64,000 nt of DNA from Pelagadaptatus sp034112445 (GTDB taxonomy: Bacteria; Pseudomonadota; Gammaproteobacteria; Pseudomonadales; Cellvibrionaceae), in assembly GCA_034112445.1 (NCBI GenBank), contig JAWUVI010000014.1, positions 310,001 to 374,000 on the forward strand, written 5' to 3'. The notes beneath the pieces were generated by a model. That model was given only the letters and a program-made list of their open reading frames with translations. It was not told the origin of the DNA and made no database searches. Numbering within the stretch: position 1 is the stretch's first letter; every line of letters starts with the position of its first letter. The translations under genes and the position numbers were made by a program. Shown here piece by piece: positions 25,707 to 34,395 of this stretch.

Positions 25707-26180
25707 ATGGCGTATCCAAAAATAGGCAATATGGCACCAACATTCACCTTGCAGAAACAGGATGGCACTGAAGTCAGCTTGAAAGATTATCGAGGAGAAA
25801 AAAATGTCGTATTATATTTCTATCCAAAAGCCATGACTCCCGGTTGTAATGTTCAAGCTTGTGGAATTCGTGACAGCGTCGACATTTTTTCAAGTTTAGA
25901 TACCGTAGTATTAGGCATTAGTCCTGATCCTTATCCGCGGTTACAGCGTTTTATTGAAAAGCAGGAACTTAATTTCGATTTATTGTCTGATGAGGATCAC
26001 GCTATTGCGGACAAGTATGGTGTGTGGGGTTTAAAAAAATTTATGGGTAAAGAATTTATGGGGCTGATTAGAACCACTTTTATTATCGGCAAAGATGGCC
26101 GATTGAAAGAGGTGATGAATAAGTTTAAAACTAAAACACATCATAATGATCTTATTGAACAGTTAAATCGCATTTTGTAA
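25707..26180 (+). CDS. bcp: Thioredoxin-dependent peroxiredoxin (BCP/PrxQ type)
   Basis: Reduces hydroperoxides. The ATG at 25707 has GGAG seven bases upstream; an earlier in-frame codon at 25683 lies within the mdh terminator. The peroxidatic and resolving cysteines are spaced CNVQAC in MTPGCNVQACG, the PrxQ pattern. The N-terminus IGNMAPTFTLQKQDG and the RTTFIIGKDG segment are typical. Product 157 residues. Confidence 0.92.
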   Translation: MAYPKIGNMAPTFTLQKQDGTEVSLKDYRGEKNVVLYFYPKAMTPGCNVQACGIRDSVDIFSSLDTVVLGISPDPYPRLQRFIEKQELNFDLLSDEDHAIADKYGVWGLKKFMGKEFMGLIRTTFIIGKDGRLKEVMNKFKTKTHHNDLIEQLNRIL

Positions 26181-26270
26181 TGATTTAAATACTGTTCGGC
26201 AGTAATATTATCCAGTTGGTTGTTAATGTTTTTTGAAGTGAGTTACAAAGGTAAGTAGGGTGCGAAATAT

Positions 26271-26714
26271 ATGTCATTAGTTGCTATAAAGTTAAAAAGT
26301 CTTTCCTGTGATCAAGAGAACGACTTTTCCAATTCCAGTATGAAAAGCTATGATGATTTTCTTAATCAATCTAGTTTGTCTAATTTAATTGGGGTAAGCG
26401 CTAAAGTTGTTTCAGCGTTACAAAACCGAATCGGCCATGGTTCTCTTTCTGCAGATTCAATTGCAGATGATTTGCACGTTTCTAAAAGAACATTACAACG
26501 TCACCTGCTGCAACAAAATGAAGGGTTTACTGAGCTGCGTGATAGAGTGAGATTTCATTTTGTTCTGCCTTTATTAGTAGAAAATGAATTGAGTATTGAT
26601 CGGCTGTCGGCAATGTTAGATTTTACTGACCGTACCAGTTTTACTTTAGCGTTTAAGCGCTGGACAGGACTTTCGCCCAACACATTCCGTAAATTATTTC
26701 GCGATTACAGCTAG
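26271..26714 (+). CDS. AraC-type HTH regulator without sensor domain
   Basis: A 147-residue protein whose C-terminal 95 residues form the AraC/XylS double helix-turn-helix: the first (SADSIADDLHVSKRTLQRHL) and second (SIDRLSAMLDFTDRTSFTLAFKRWTGLSPNTFRKLF) are both intact. The N-terminal 45 residues are too short for a ligand domain. The ribosome-binding site is mediocre (AGGGTG about 11 bases upstream). Target and inducer unknown; bcp and yajC are its neighbours. Confidence 0.85.
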   Translation: MSLVAIKLKSLSCDQENDFSNSSMKSYDDFLNQSSLSNLIGVSAKVVSALQNRIGHGSLSADSIADDLHVSKRTLQRHLLQQNEGFTELRDRVRFHFVLPLLVENELSIDRLSAMLDFTDRTSFTLAFKRWTGLSPNTFRKLFRDYS

Positions 26715-26825
26715 TATTGCTAAGTTAAGCTCTTCTTGTATTTTGCTGATATCTGCATTGCCTCAACTAGACAAAAAAGGTAGAGTTCTTATCTGTTTTA
26801 GTCCATTCCACTATGAGGTAATTCG

Positions 26826-27158
26826 ATGAGTTTTTTCATCCCCGCAGCCGTTGCTCAATCCCAAGCACCTGCACCAGAAGCTAATCCACTAATAACGCTT
26901 GTCATGTTTGGTGGGCTTTTTGTTTTTATGTATTTGTTCATTATACGCCCACAACGTAAGCGTCAAAAAGATCATGAAACGTTAACTGGCTCAATCGGTA
27001 AAGGCGACGAAGTTGTCATGAGTAGCGGTATGTTAGGGAAAGTTATCAAGGTTGATGATAATTACTTGGTACTTGAAACTGGTAACGATATAGAATTAAA
27101 ATTTCAAAAAACAGCCGTACATGCGGTATTGCCTAAAGGCACCATCAAATCTATTTAA
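26826..27158 (+). CDS. yajC: Preprotein translocase subunit YajC
   Basis: Single-pass membrane subunit accessory to SecDF. The N-terminal SFFIPAAVAQS, one membrane helix (about 24-43, ending FIIRPQRKRQKDHE) and the soluble KGDEVVMSSGMLGKV segment are the YajC signature. Length 110 is normal. AGG precedes the ATG. It is usually encoded between tgt and secDF; none of these is here, and its own terminator follows directly. Confidence 0.94.
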   Translation: MSFFIPAAVAQSQAPAPEANPLITLVMFGGLFVFMYLFIIRPQRKRQKDHETLTGSIGKGDEVVMSSGMLGKVIKVDDNYLVLETGNDIELKFQKTAVHAVLPKGTIKSI

Positions 27159-27164
27159 GATATT

Positions 27165-27192
27165 AAAAAAGGCAGCTTAGGCTGCCTTTTTT
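27165..27192 (+). terminator. Intrinsic terminator of yajC
   Basis: AAAAAAGGCAGC (27165-27176), loop TTAG, GCTGCCTTTTTT (27181-27192): a perfect 12-base inverted repeat with T tract, usable on both strands. Confidence 0.92.
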
Positions 27193-27206
27193 AATTAAAC
27201 ATCATT

Positions 27207-28217
27207 ATGTCTATAGACCTATCAAATATCCCACGTATTTCATTAGCTCAAATTCCAACACCTCTACAAAAGCTTGAAAGAGTTTCCCGTGCGTTAGGCA
27301 CTAATGTTTGGATTAAGCGAGACGATTTGACCGGGAGTTTATTAAGCGGTAACAAAGTTCGTAAATTAGAGTTTACTGTGGCGCAAGCTTTAACTGAAGG
27401 TGCTACAGCGCTGATTACCAGTGGGGGCATACAATCAAACCACTGTAGAGCTACTGCTGTAGTTGGTGCACAGCTTGGCCTTAAGGTGTGTTTGGTGTTG
27501 AGAGGACAACCTGAAGAAATAGTTGATGGCAATCTATTGCTGGACTCTCTCTGTGGCGCCGAGATAAACACTTTTGCATCAAGCTCGGATATATTTCGTT
27601 TTCCAGAAATAATTCAAACAAAATACGATGAGCTAACACGTCGAGGTTACAAGCCTTTTGTTATACCAATAGGTGCTAGTGACGGGCTTGGTTTGTGCGG
27701 TTATTTAAGTGCTGTAGAAGAATTACAGAATGATTTTTTACAAAATAATATTGATCCTGAATACATTGTTTGCGCTACAGGTTCTGGTGGTACACAAGCG
27801 GGTTTGACCTTGGGTGTTCATTTGAATCAGCTTAACAATGAAGTTCTGGGAATGGCTGTTTGTGACAATACCGATTACTTTCACAAAAAAGTCCGCAGCG
27901 ATGTTTCAGATTGGATGAGACGCTATGGTCAATCTGTAGATTTAGATGCTCTTAAAATCAATGTTAATGATCGCTATATCGGTCCAGGTTATGCGAAAGC
28001 AGGAGCTGAAATTTTTGACACTATTGGATGGCTTGCTCGTGAAGAGGGCGTCGTTTTAGATCCTATTTATACCGGTAAGGCTTTCCATGGAATGATTGAA
28101 GAAATCAAGTCTGGATTGTTACGCGATGCAAAAAACATTGTGTTTCTACATACCGGTGGTGTTTTTGGGGTTTTTCCTTATAAACAAAACATTCCCACTA
28201 ACTTGGTTAGTCATTGA
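27207..28217 (+). CDS. D-cysteine desulfhydrase / ACC deaminase family PLP enzyme
   Basis: Fold-type II PLP enzyme of the DcyD/CuyA/ACC-deaminase group. The cofactor lysine is in LSGNKVRKLEF, the substrate/PLP stretch is TSGGIQSNHCRATA, the phosphate loop ATGSGGTQAGL and the C-terminal HTGGVFG. Members act on D-cysteine, L-cysteate or 1-aminocyclopropane-1-carboxylate; the sequence does not decide which. It starts 15 bases after the yajC terminator without a clear ribosome-binding site. Sulfur assimilation genes elsewhere in the window make a sulfur substrate attractive, as inference. Confidence 0.87.
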   Translation: MSIDLSNIPRISLAQIPTPLQKLERVSRALGTNVWIKRDDLTGSLLSGNKVRKLEFTVAQALTEGATALITSGGIQSNHCRATAVVGAQLGLKVCLVLRGQPEEIVDGNLLLDSLCGAEINTFASSSDIFRFPEIIQTKYDELTRRGYKPFVIPIGASDGLGLCGYLSAVEELQNDFLQNNIDPEYIVCATGSGGTQAGLTLGVHLNQLNNEVLGMAVCDNTDYFHKKVRSDVSDWMRRYGQSVDLDALKINVNDRYIGPGYAKAGAEIFDTIGWLAREEGVVLDPIYTGKAFHGMIEEIKSGLLRDAKNIVFLHTGGVFGVFPYKQNIPTNLVSH

Positions 28218-28302
28218 TTTTCATAGGTCTAAAGAATGATGGTTATATATCAATCGCGTCAACAAGAACATCAACAAAACAATAATTAGTAGAGGTAAAA
28301 GC

Positions 28303-29652
28303 ATGACTTTAATGGATCTTCTAAGCCAAATAAGCAGCATTGTTTGGGGCCCCTATATGCTCGCACTGATTTTAGGTACGGGTTTGTTTTTGATGTTGCG
28401 ATTACGTCTTTTGCCGCTACTAAAAATTGGTTATGGTTTTAAGGAATTGTTTAAAGGTACTAAGCATGGTGGTGGCGAAGGTGATATCACACCATTCGCT
28501 GCATTAATGACCTCTCTTTCTGCCACGATTGGTACCGGAAATATCGCCGGTGTGGCAACGGCTATTGGCTTAGGAGGACCTGGAGCTTTATTTTGGATGT
28601 GGTGCAGCGCCTTGGTTGGTATTGCAACAAAATATGCAGAGGCGGTTTGCGCCGTGCATTATCGTGAAGTTGATGAAGATGGCACCCATGTTGGCGGTCC
28701 GATGTATTACATTCGCAATGGCTTGGGTAAAAAGTGGTATTGGCTTGGCGCTCTATTTGCGGTTTTTGGTGCCTTGGCAGGATTTGGGATTGGTAATGGC
28801 GTGCAATCAAATTCGGTTGCAGCTGCTCTTGAGAATACCTTTGGTATTTCTACTAGTGTTACGGCTGTAGTGATGATGGTAATGGTTGGTATGGTCTTGA
28901 TTGGTGGTATCAGGCGTATTGCGGATGTGGCAACTCGCTTGGTTCCAACGATGGCAATTCTTTATATAGTTGCAGGATTGGCTGTTTTAGCCGTTAACTT
29001 TTCTGCTTTACCAGAAGCTATTGCCTTGGTGTTTAAAAGTGCTTTTTCTTCCTCTGCGGTTGGTGGTGGTGCGGTTGGTACGGCGGTTATGTTAGCCATT
29101 CAGTTTGGGGTTGCGCGAGGTGTATTTTCAAATGAAGCGGGTTTAGGCAGTGCGCCAATTGCCCATGCAGCTGCAGAAACGGACAGTCCGGTAAGGCAGG
29201 GTACTATCGCGATGTTGGGCACGTTTATCGATACCATTATTATTTGTTCGATCACAGGCTTGGCAATCATAGTAACGGGTGCTTGGGCAGGAGAGGCTAA
29301 AGGTGCCGCTATGTCGCAAGCTGCTTTTGCGTCAGCCTTACCTTTTGGCGATGTTATTATCTCTATTGGCTTATGCGTTTTTGCTTTTACGACTATTTTG
29401 GGCTGGAGTTACTATGGTGAACGATGTGCTGAATACTTATTAGGTCCAAAAATTATTATCCCGTTTCGAATGTTGTGGATATTAGTTGTGGGAATTGGCG
29501 CGTTGAGTGAACTAGATGCCATATGGTTAATAGCCGATATTTTAAACGGCTTAATGGCTGTGCCTAACTTAATTGCTTTATTGCTCTTGTCGGGAGTTGT
29601 GGCAAGGCTTACTAAGGAATACTTTGACGATCAGGCTCAAAATAATAATTAG
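28303..29652 (+). CDS. Alanine/glycine:cation (AGCS) symporter
   Basis: Sodium- or proton-coupled amino acid transporter with about 11 membrane helices over 449 residues. Family hallmarks are SATIGTGNIAGVATAI, MYYIRNGLG, GVARGVFSNEAGLGSAPIAHA and the late TTILGWSYYGE. GAGG precedes the ATG. It lies between a PLP amino-acid enzyme and a nucleotidase on the same strand, suggesting amino acid uptake linked to catabolism, but the substrate is not fixed by sequence. Confidence 0.93.
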   Translation: MTLMDLLSQISSIVWGPYMLALILGTGLFLMLRLRLLPLLKIGYGFKELFKGTKHGGGEGDITPFAALMTSLSATIGTGNIAGVATAIGLGGPGALFWMWCSALVGIATKYAEAVCAVHYREVDEDGTHVGGPMYYIRNGLGKKWYWLGALFAVFGALAGFGIGNGVQSNSVAAALENTFGISTSVTAVVMMVMVGMVLIGGIRRIADVATRLVPTMAILYIVAGLAVLAVNFSALPEAIALVFKSAFSSSAVGGGAVGTAVMLAIQFGVARGVFSNEAGLGSAPIAHAAAETDSPVRQGTIAMLGTFIDTIIICSITGLAIIVTGAWAGEAKGAAMSQAAFASALPFGDVIISIGLCVFAFTTILGWSYYGERCAEYLLGPKIIIPFRMLWILVVGIGALSELDAIWLIADILNGLMAVPNLIALLLLSGVVARLTKEYFDDQAQNNN

Positions 29653-29677
29653 TAACCAGAGTTAACCAGAGGAAGAT

Positions 29678-30580
29678 ATGAGTAAAGGTTTTGGCAGCAA
29701 GTTAACGGTGGCTATTTCATCTAGAGCATTATTTGATCTAGATGAAAGCCATAAAGTGTTTGAAGAGCAGGGCCTTGAGGCTTATTCACGCTACCAGATA
29801 TCCCATGAAAATACGCCGCTCAATCCTGGCGAAGCATTCCCTATTGTAACCAAATTGCTTGCTCTTAATGACAAGCTAGGTGGAGAACCAAGAGTTGAGG
29901 TGATTTTACTCTCGCGTAATAGCGCGGATACTGGGTTAAGAATATTTAATTCTATTGCACATTATGGTTTATCTATTTCCAGAGCTGCTTTTAGTGGTGG
30001 TGAAAGCCCCTATCGATATGCATCTGCATTTGGTTGCCATTTATTTTTGTCGAATGATGCTAATGATGTTCGTAGCGCTTTGGACAATGGCATTGCGGCA
30101 GCAACTTTATTGGCCTCTAATCCAAAAGCCAATAGCAGTGATGAACTGCGCTTTGCTTTTGATGGTGATGCCGTACTATTTTCAGATGAGTCGGAACGAG
30201 TTTATAAATCGGCAGGCCTCGAAGCCTTTGCTGAAAAAGAAAAAAGTGAAGCTAAAAATCCGCTAATGGGAGGACCGTTTAAGGCATTTTTAAGTGCCTT
30301 ACAAAGCCTACAGAAAGAGTTTGATGATGCTGGTCATAACCCTATTAGAACGGCGCTAGTTACCGCTAGATCTGCACCAGCGCACGAGCGCGTTATTCTC
30401 ACCTTGCGGGCATGGAATATTCGTATTGATGAGTCTCTGTTTTTAGGAGGCTTAGACAAGGGAGAATATTTAAAAGCCTACGGTGCGGATATTTTCTTCG
30501 ATGATCAAAAGTCTCATTGTGAGTCAGCTCGTGATCATGTAGCTACGGGGCATGTGCCACATGGCGTTGCCAACGAATAA
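29678..30580 (+). CDS. 5'-nucleotidase (cytosolic NT5C1-like family)
   Basis: A 300-residue member of the family related to eukaryotic cytosolic 5'-nucleotidase IA, HAD-like hydrolases that dephosphorylate nucleoside monophosphates. Recognisable stretches are VAISSRALFDLD at the N-terminus, VILLSRNSADTGLRIFNS, FAFDGDAVLFSDESE, and FLGGLDKGEYLKAYGADIFFDDQ. GAGGAAG precedes the ATG. It follows the symporter by 25 bases and probably shares its transcript. Confidence 0.87.
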   Translation: MSKGFGSKLTVAISSRALFDLDESHKVFEEQGLEAYSRYQISHENTPLNPGEAFPIVTKLLALNDKLGGEPRVEVILLSRNSADTGLRIFNSIAHYGLSISRAAFSGGESPYRYASAFGCHLFLSNDANDVRSALDNGIAAATLLASNPKANSSDELRFAFDGDAVLFSDESERVYKSAGLEAFAEKEKSEAKNPLMGGPFKAFLSALQSLQKEFDDAGHNPIRTALVTARSAPAHERVILTLRAWNIRIDESLFLGGLDKGEYLKAYGADIFFDDQKSHCESARDHVATGHVPHGVANE

Positions 30581-30592
30581 ACTTATAGGCTA

Positions 30593-31384
30593 TTAGAATA
30601 AGACAAACTTAACACCAAGTGTCATTAATATAGTGGCCAGTATTGGGCGCAAAACATTACTTGGTAATCGGGCCCCTAGCTTAGTCCCTAGCTGTACCGC
30701 AGGTAATGAGCCTATCAGTAAGCAACCAAGCAACAGAAAATCCACATTTCCTAAAAATATTAGATGTCCTAATCCGGCAATAAGAGTTAATGGCACAGCG
30801 TGAGCAATGTCAGTACCGACGATATGGAGTGCCGGCAAGCGTGGGTACAAAATTAATAAAATGGCTGTACCAAGCGCACCCGCGCCTACCGAAGTTAAGG
30901 TTACAAATACCCCCAGAAATACTCCCATTAAAATAGTGATGGGAACAGCATTACGGTGACCCCAGCTGTTTTGTTCGTTTTGGTCTTGGGCCAAGCTAGG
31001 TTCGGGTTGGATTTTGTTTTTGAATATAAGAACCAGAGCGGTAAGAATCAACATCATGCCAAGACTAGTCGTTAAAATATTTTCGTAGTCGTCGGCGCTC
31101 GTAAATATTTTATCCAGAGTGTAAGAAGTTAATATTGCGGCAGGTAAGCTGCCTATGCCCATTGCAAAGACTGTTTTCCAGCGAATTGAGCCTTGCTTTT
31201 GATGTGCAACGACACCGCCAGCTTTAGTCACAGCGGCGTAAAGTAAATCAGTGCCAATGGCAATATGGTAAGGAAACCCCATCATAATTAATAGGGGGGT
31301 CATTAATGAGCCTCCGCCAACACCAGTAATACCTATGGCTAATCCGACAACAGCACCTGAAAGTATGTAGAGTAAAATATCCAT
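30593..31384 (-). CDS. TSUP-family sulfite/sulfonate exporter (TauE/SafE)
   Basis: Membrane protein of 263 residues with about eight helices. The TauE/SafE repeats start with GITGVGGGSLMTPLL and recur as TSVGAGALGTAILL; VGTDIAHAVPL is also characteristic. The family moves sulfite, sulfonates or other sulfur compounds. It is divergent from cysB across a 197-base gap, a common setting for a CysB-controlled transporter; regulation and substrate are inferred. Confidence 0.9.
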   Translation of the reverse strand: MDILLYILSGAVVGLAIGITGVGGGSLMTPLLIMMGFPYHIAIGTDLLYAAVTKAGGVVAHQKQGSIRWKTVFAMGIGSLPAAILTSYTLDKIFTSADDYENILTTSLGMMLILTALVLIFKNKIQPEPSLAQDQNEQNSWGHRNAVPITILMGVFLGVFVTLTSVGAGALGTAILLILYPRLPALHIVGTDIAHAVPLTLIAGLGHLIFLGNVDFLLLGCLLIGSLPAVQLGTKLGARLPSNVLRPILATILMTLGVKFVLF

Positions 31385-31522
31385 TTATAGGCAATCGCTG
31401 TTGATAAGTTGAGGTTCAGAAGAAAAATTTTATATTTGTTTGGCAAATATACGGATTAGTTACTATTCTGGAAAAGAATATTTTCGTATATTTTTATAAT
31501 CAATTTGAAGGTTGGTTGAGAA

Positions 31523-31556
31523 TTGATTAGATTTTATTATTGATCAGATTTTATTA
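31523..31556 (+). repeat. Tandem 17-base direct repeat before cysB
   Basis: Two adjacent copies of TTGATYAGATTTTATTA (31523-31539 and 31540-31556) differing at one base (T/C). They end 26 bases before the cysB start, where autoregulation or a transcription start would be expected. Confidence 0.75.
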
Positions 31557-31581
31557 GTGCAAGACTATTGGTGAAGACGAT

Positions 31582-32556
31582 ATGAAACTGCAGCAGTTAC
31601 GTTATATATGGGAAGTGGCGCATCACGATTTAAATGTGTCTGCCACTGCTCAAAGTTTATATACGTCACAACCTGGTATCAGTAAACAAATTCGATTGCT
31701 TGAAGATGAGTTAGGTGTCGAAGTGTTTTCTCGCAGCGGCAAACACCTCACTCGAATTACACCGGCGGGTGAAGCGATTCTTAAAACTGCCGGCGAAATT
31801 CTACGCAAAGTGGAAAGCATTAAGCAGGTTGCGCAAGAGTTCAGTAACGAAAAGAAGGGGAGCTTGGCTCTGGCCACCACTCATACCCAAGCCCGTTATG
31901 CTTTACCTGAAAAAATTCATACTTTTATTGAACGTTACCCTGAAGTGTCTTTACATATGCATCAGGGAACACCAATGCAAATTTCTGAGATGGCCGCTGA
32001 TGGCACTGTGGATTTTGCCATAGCTACTGAAGCTATGGATTTATTCAGTGACTTAGTGATGATGCCATGCTATCGCTGGAATCGAAGTATTGTTGTGCCA
32101 AAAGATCATCCGTTATCTAAAATTTCTAATTTAACCTTAGAGGATGTAGCCGGTTATCCTATCGTCACTTACGTATTTGGCTTTACTGGGCGATCAAAAC
32201 TAGATGAAGCCTTTATTGCAAAGGGGCTGGCTCCTAAAGTTGTGTTTACGGCGGCAGATGCAGATGTTATTAAAACCTACGTCAGGTTAGGATTAGGAAT
32301 CGGTATTATTGCATCTATGGCTCATGATGAGGTTCTGGATAGTGATTTAGTTGCCCTTGATGCAAGCCACTTATTTGAGTCCAGCACTACTAAAATTGGG
32401 TTTAGACGAGGTACATTCATTCGCGGTTACATGTATGAGTTTATAGAATTGTTCGCACCGCATTTGACTCGAGATATTGTTTCTAAAGCTTATGATTGCC
32501 ACACCAGGGCTGAGATAGAAGAACTGTTCTCAAGTATAGAATTACCTACTTATTAA
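31582..32556 (+). CDS. cysB: LysR-type regulator CysB
   Basis: Activator of sulfate assimilation genes, responding to N-acetylserine. The N-terminal winged helix MKLQQLRYIWEVAHHDLNVSATAQSLYTSQPGISKQ is closely similar to E. coli CysB (quoted here as positions 1-36: key parts MKLQQLRYI, NVSATAQ, TSQPGISKQ). The effector domain contains TTHTQARYALP and the sulfate/OAS site region TATEAMD-like FAIATEA. Length 324 is exact for CysB. Likely targets in the window are cysI, cysH and the divergent TSUP gene. Confidence 0.95.
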   Translation: MKLQQLRYIWEVAHHDLNVSATAQSLYTSQPGISKQIRLLEDELGVEVFSRSGKHLTRITPAGEAILKTAGEILRKVESIKQVAQEFSNEKKGSLALATTHTQARYALPEKIHTFIERYPEVSLHMHQGTPMQISEMAADGTVDFAIATEAMDLFSDLVMMPCYRWNRSIVVPKDHPLSKISNLTLEDVAGYPIVTYVFGFTGRSKLDEAFIAKGLAPKVVFTAADADVIKTYVRLGLGIGIIASMAHDEVLDSDLVALDASHLFESSTTKIGFRRGTFIRGYMYEFIELFAPHLTRDIVSKAYDCHTRAEIEELFSSIELPTY

Positions 32557-32650
32557 TATTCTTTATTAACGGATTTTAATGCTGTTGAAAAATAGTGAAC
32601 TATTGCAGTCCGTTTTGAGCGATAGTTTAAATATTGCCATCAACTAAGAG

Positions 32651-32676
32651 TTCATAGGGGCTAACGCTCCTATGAG
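32651..32676. terminator. Hairpin between convergent cysB and the membrane protein gene
   Basis: TTCATAGGGGC (32651-32661), loop TAAC, GCTCCTATGAG (32666-32676): an 11-base stem with two G-T pairs. There is no T tract on either side, so termination is plausible from position only. Confidence 0.4.
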
Positions 32677-32709
32677 TATAGTGATCGAAAGCTTCAAGTA
32701 ACCCCCATC

Positions 32710-33543
32710 TTATTTTGTACGATCCTTAATATTTTCATCCATACGACGCTGTCGGTCTTCACTAATAAAGTCGGGAAACCATTTTATATTTGGGAAAAAG
32801 ATAACCCTGATAAGACCTATCAACATCCAAATGTAGCAAACGCTGAATATCACACCACAGAACCAAGTAATGTATTCAAAGTTGTCTGAAATGAATTTCA
32901 TTCCCCACCATGAAATGATATCCGTTAATGACGCTATTAAGCCGACAGGGAAGATCCATTGATACACTTTAAGGCGGCTAAAATGAAGGGAGAAGGGAAT
33001 TCCTATGATGAAAAAGCTGGTGGTAAAGCCAAATAAGTGAGCGTGCGTAAATGCAATGAGCTTACCAATGCCCATTTGTTGAAAATAGAGTTCAGCACTG
33101 CCATGGAGGCCAATCTGGTAGTGGGCTTCAAAGCCCCCGAAGAACAAAGCAATACCGTATAGAATAACCGCCATGCCAATACCTCGTTGTGCGGCTGTAG
33201 GTAAACTATGCAGGTTGAAATTGATGTCGGTTTGTTTAAATGGAACAAATCGCTGTACTGAGAAACAAGCGAAAAAGAAGAAGGCAATTAATGCTACTGG
33301 GCCACCGACAGTCATCCACTTTGGTTTTGGCGGTGGCACGATAATCAGTGTTTCTTCCGCAATGGGCTCATCGCTGAAAAAATCAAAATCTGTTCCCTCA
33401 GCTCTAGTGGATGGTGCCGCTAAAAGTAGACTGATAACGGTAATCATTGTTAGTAATAACATGATTATTTTTTGATTGTTTGAATGTGGTATAAAACTAT
33501 GAGAATCGCAATCAGGCTTATTTAAAGCGTTTGTCCAAAACAT
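32710..33543 (-). CDS. Polytopic membrane protein of the cytochrome cluster
   Basis: The ATG at 33543 has AGGAG eight bases upstream and lies two bases after the stop of the upstream gene. The N-terminus has a hydrophobic segment with a possible cleavage site (LLLAAPSTRA-EG near residue 49), followed by an acidic proline-rich linker and about six membrane helices. The fourth contains the histidine cluster FTHAHLFGFTTSF, which resembles haem-ligand patterns in membrane cytochromes; other histidines occur in FEAHYQIGLHG. I do not recognise a named family. As the last gene of the cluster it could be the quinone- or electron-accepting membrane partner; that is inference. Confidence 0.75.
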   Translation of the reverse strand: MFWTNALNKPDCDSHSFIPHSNNQKIIMLLLTMITVISLLLAAPSTRAEGTDFDFFSDEPIAEETLIIVPPPKPKWMTVGGPVALIAFFFFACFSVQRFVPFKQTDINFNLHSLPTAAQRGIGMAVILYGIALFFGGFEAHYQIGLHGSAELYFQQMGIGKLIAFTHAHLFGFTTSFFIIGIPFSLHFSRLKVYQWIFPVGLIASLTDIISWWGMKFISDNFEYITWFCGVIFSVCYIWMLIGLIRVIFFPNIKWFPDFISEDRQRRMDENIKDRTK

Positions 33544-33545
33544 GA

Positions 33546-34355
33546 TCACGCTCCTTTTAACCGCATATAAACTAACACACCGGCTCTTTTCACCGCCAAG
33601 CTAATATTTGCAGACAAGGTATCTCCCTCTACTAATGTGACTGACTGAATAGGTTTACCAACAAATGATTCGAAAAGGTTGCTAGGCAGCTTTACAGGTT
33701 TTTGTACTGCATCTGAAACTGAAATTTTAGAGGTTAGAGGCGTTATTTGCGTGATGTTTAATTGACGATCTGTTGTCATCAATAAGAAGAAAGTCTTGTC
33801 TTGAAAGCTGGCAGGAAATATTAAGGCCGTGCCTATAGGCCTACGCTCGGCTACTGGAATGTAAATGGTATTTTCATCGTCAGTATTTAAGATGACACCC
33901 ATACTCTGGGCGCGGATAATATCTTGATCGGTCAATATGGCATCTAAAGGTTTCCAAGCTGTAGCATTTGGAAATAACATTTGTACTTCTTTTGGTATTA
34001 GACTGGATAGGTCAAGCCAGTTTCCTTGGGCAGTTGGTGTTGATTTTGAGTCGCCAGGATTTGATTTTTTCAGTGCTTCGGTACCATTACTAAAGCCATC
34101 ACCATCGCTATCCAAGCTAGACAGTAGGTTAAAAGCCTCGCTGTCTTTTCCACTTTCCTCGAAGGCTTTACCGTAATTATTCAGGGGGGTGCCGCCGCCT
34201 TCCTTATGGCAAGCCTGACAAGAAGGGATATAACCATTGTGATGTTTATATTGACGAGCAAATTGGGGCTTAGCAAAGGCGGTTGCTGATTGGATCGCTA
34301 AAACTAAAACAACAATAAAAGGCGTCATGCGACAGGTGTTATAATTGTGATTCAC
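33546..34355 (-). CDS. Exported mono-haem c-type cytochrome-like protein with calcium-binding-type repeat
   Basis: The GTG at 34355 (AGG eight bases upstream, after the preceding gene's stop) gives 269 residues with a signal peptide (TPFIVVLVLAIQSATAFA). The haem-binding motif is CQACH (about 46-50). DSDGDGFSNGTE (about 82-93) matches the aspartate-rich calcium loop of thrombospondin type 3 and dockerin-like repeats. The C-terminal half (IGTALIFPASFQ; FVGKPIQSVTLVEGDTLSANISLAVKRAG) looks like a divergent FMN-binding domain, since the family serine/threonine signature is only partly kept. The overall architecture is unfamiliar to me. Third gene of the cluster. Confidence 0.75.
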   Translation of the reverse strand: MNHNYNTCRMTPFIVVLVLAIQSATAFAKPQFARQYKHHNGYIPSCQACHKEGGGTPLNNYGKAFEESGKDSEAFNLLSSLDSDGDGFSNGTEALKKSNPGDSKSTPTAQGNWLDLSSLIPKEVQMLFPNATAWKPLDAILTDQDIIRAQSMGVILNTDDENTIYIPVAERRPIGTALIFPASFQDKTFFLLMTTDRQLNITQITPLTSKISVSDAVQKPVKLPSNLFESFVGKPIQSVTLVEGDTLSANISLAVKRAGVLVYMRLKGA

Positions 34356-34395
34356 TTTCTTACCTATTTTATTAGTGTGATGAGCTAACGTAATC

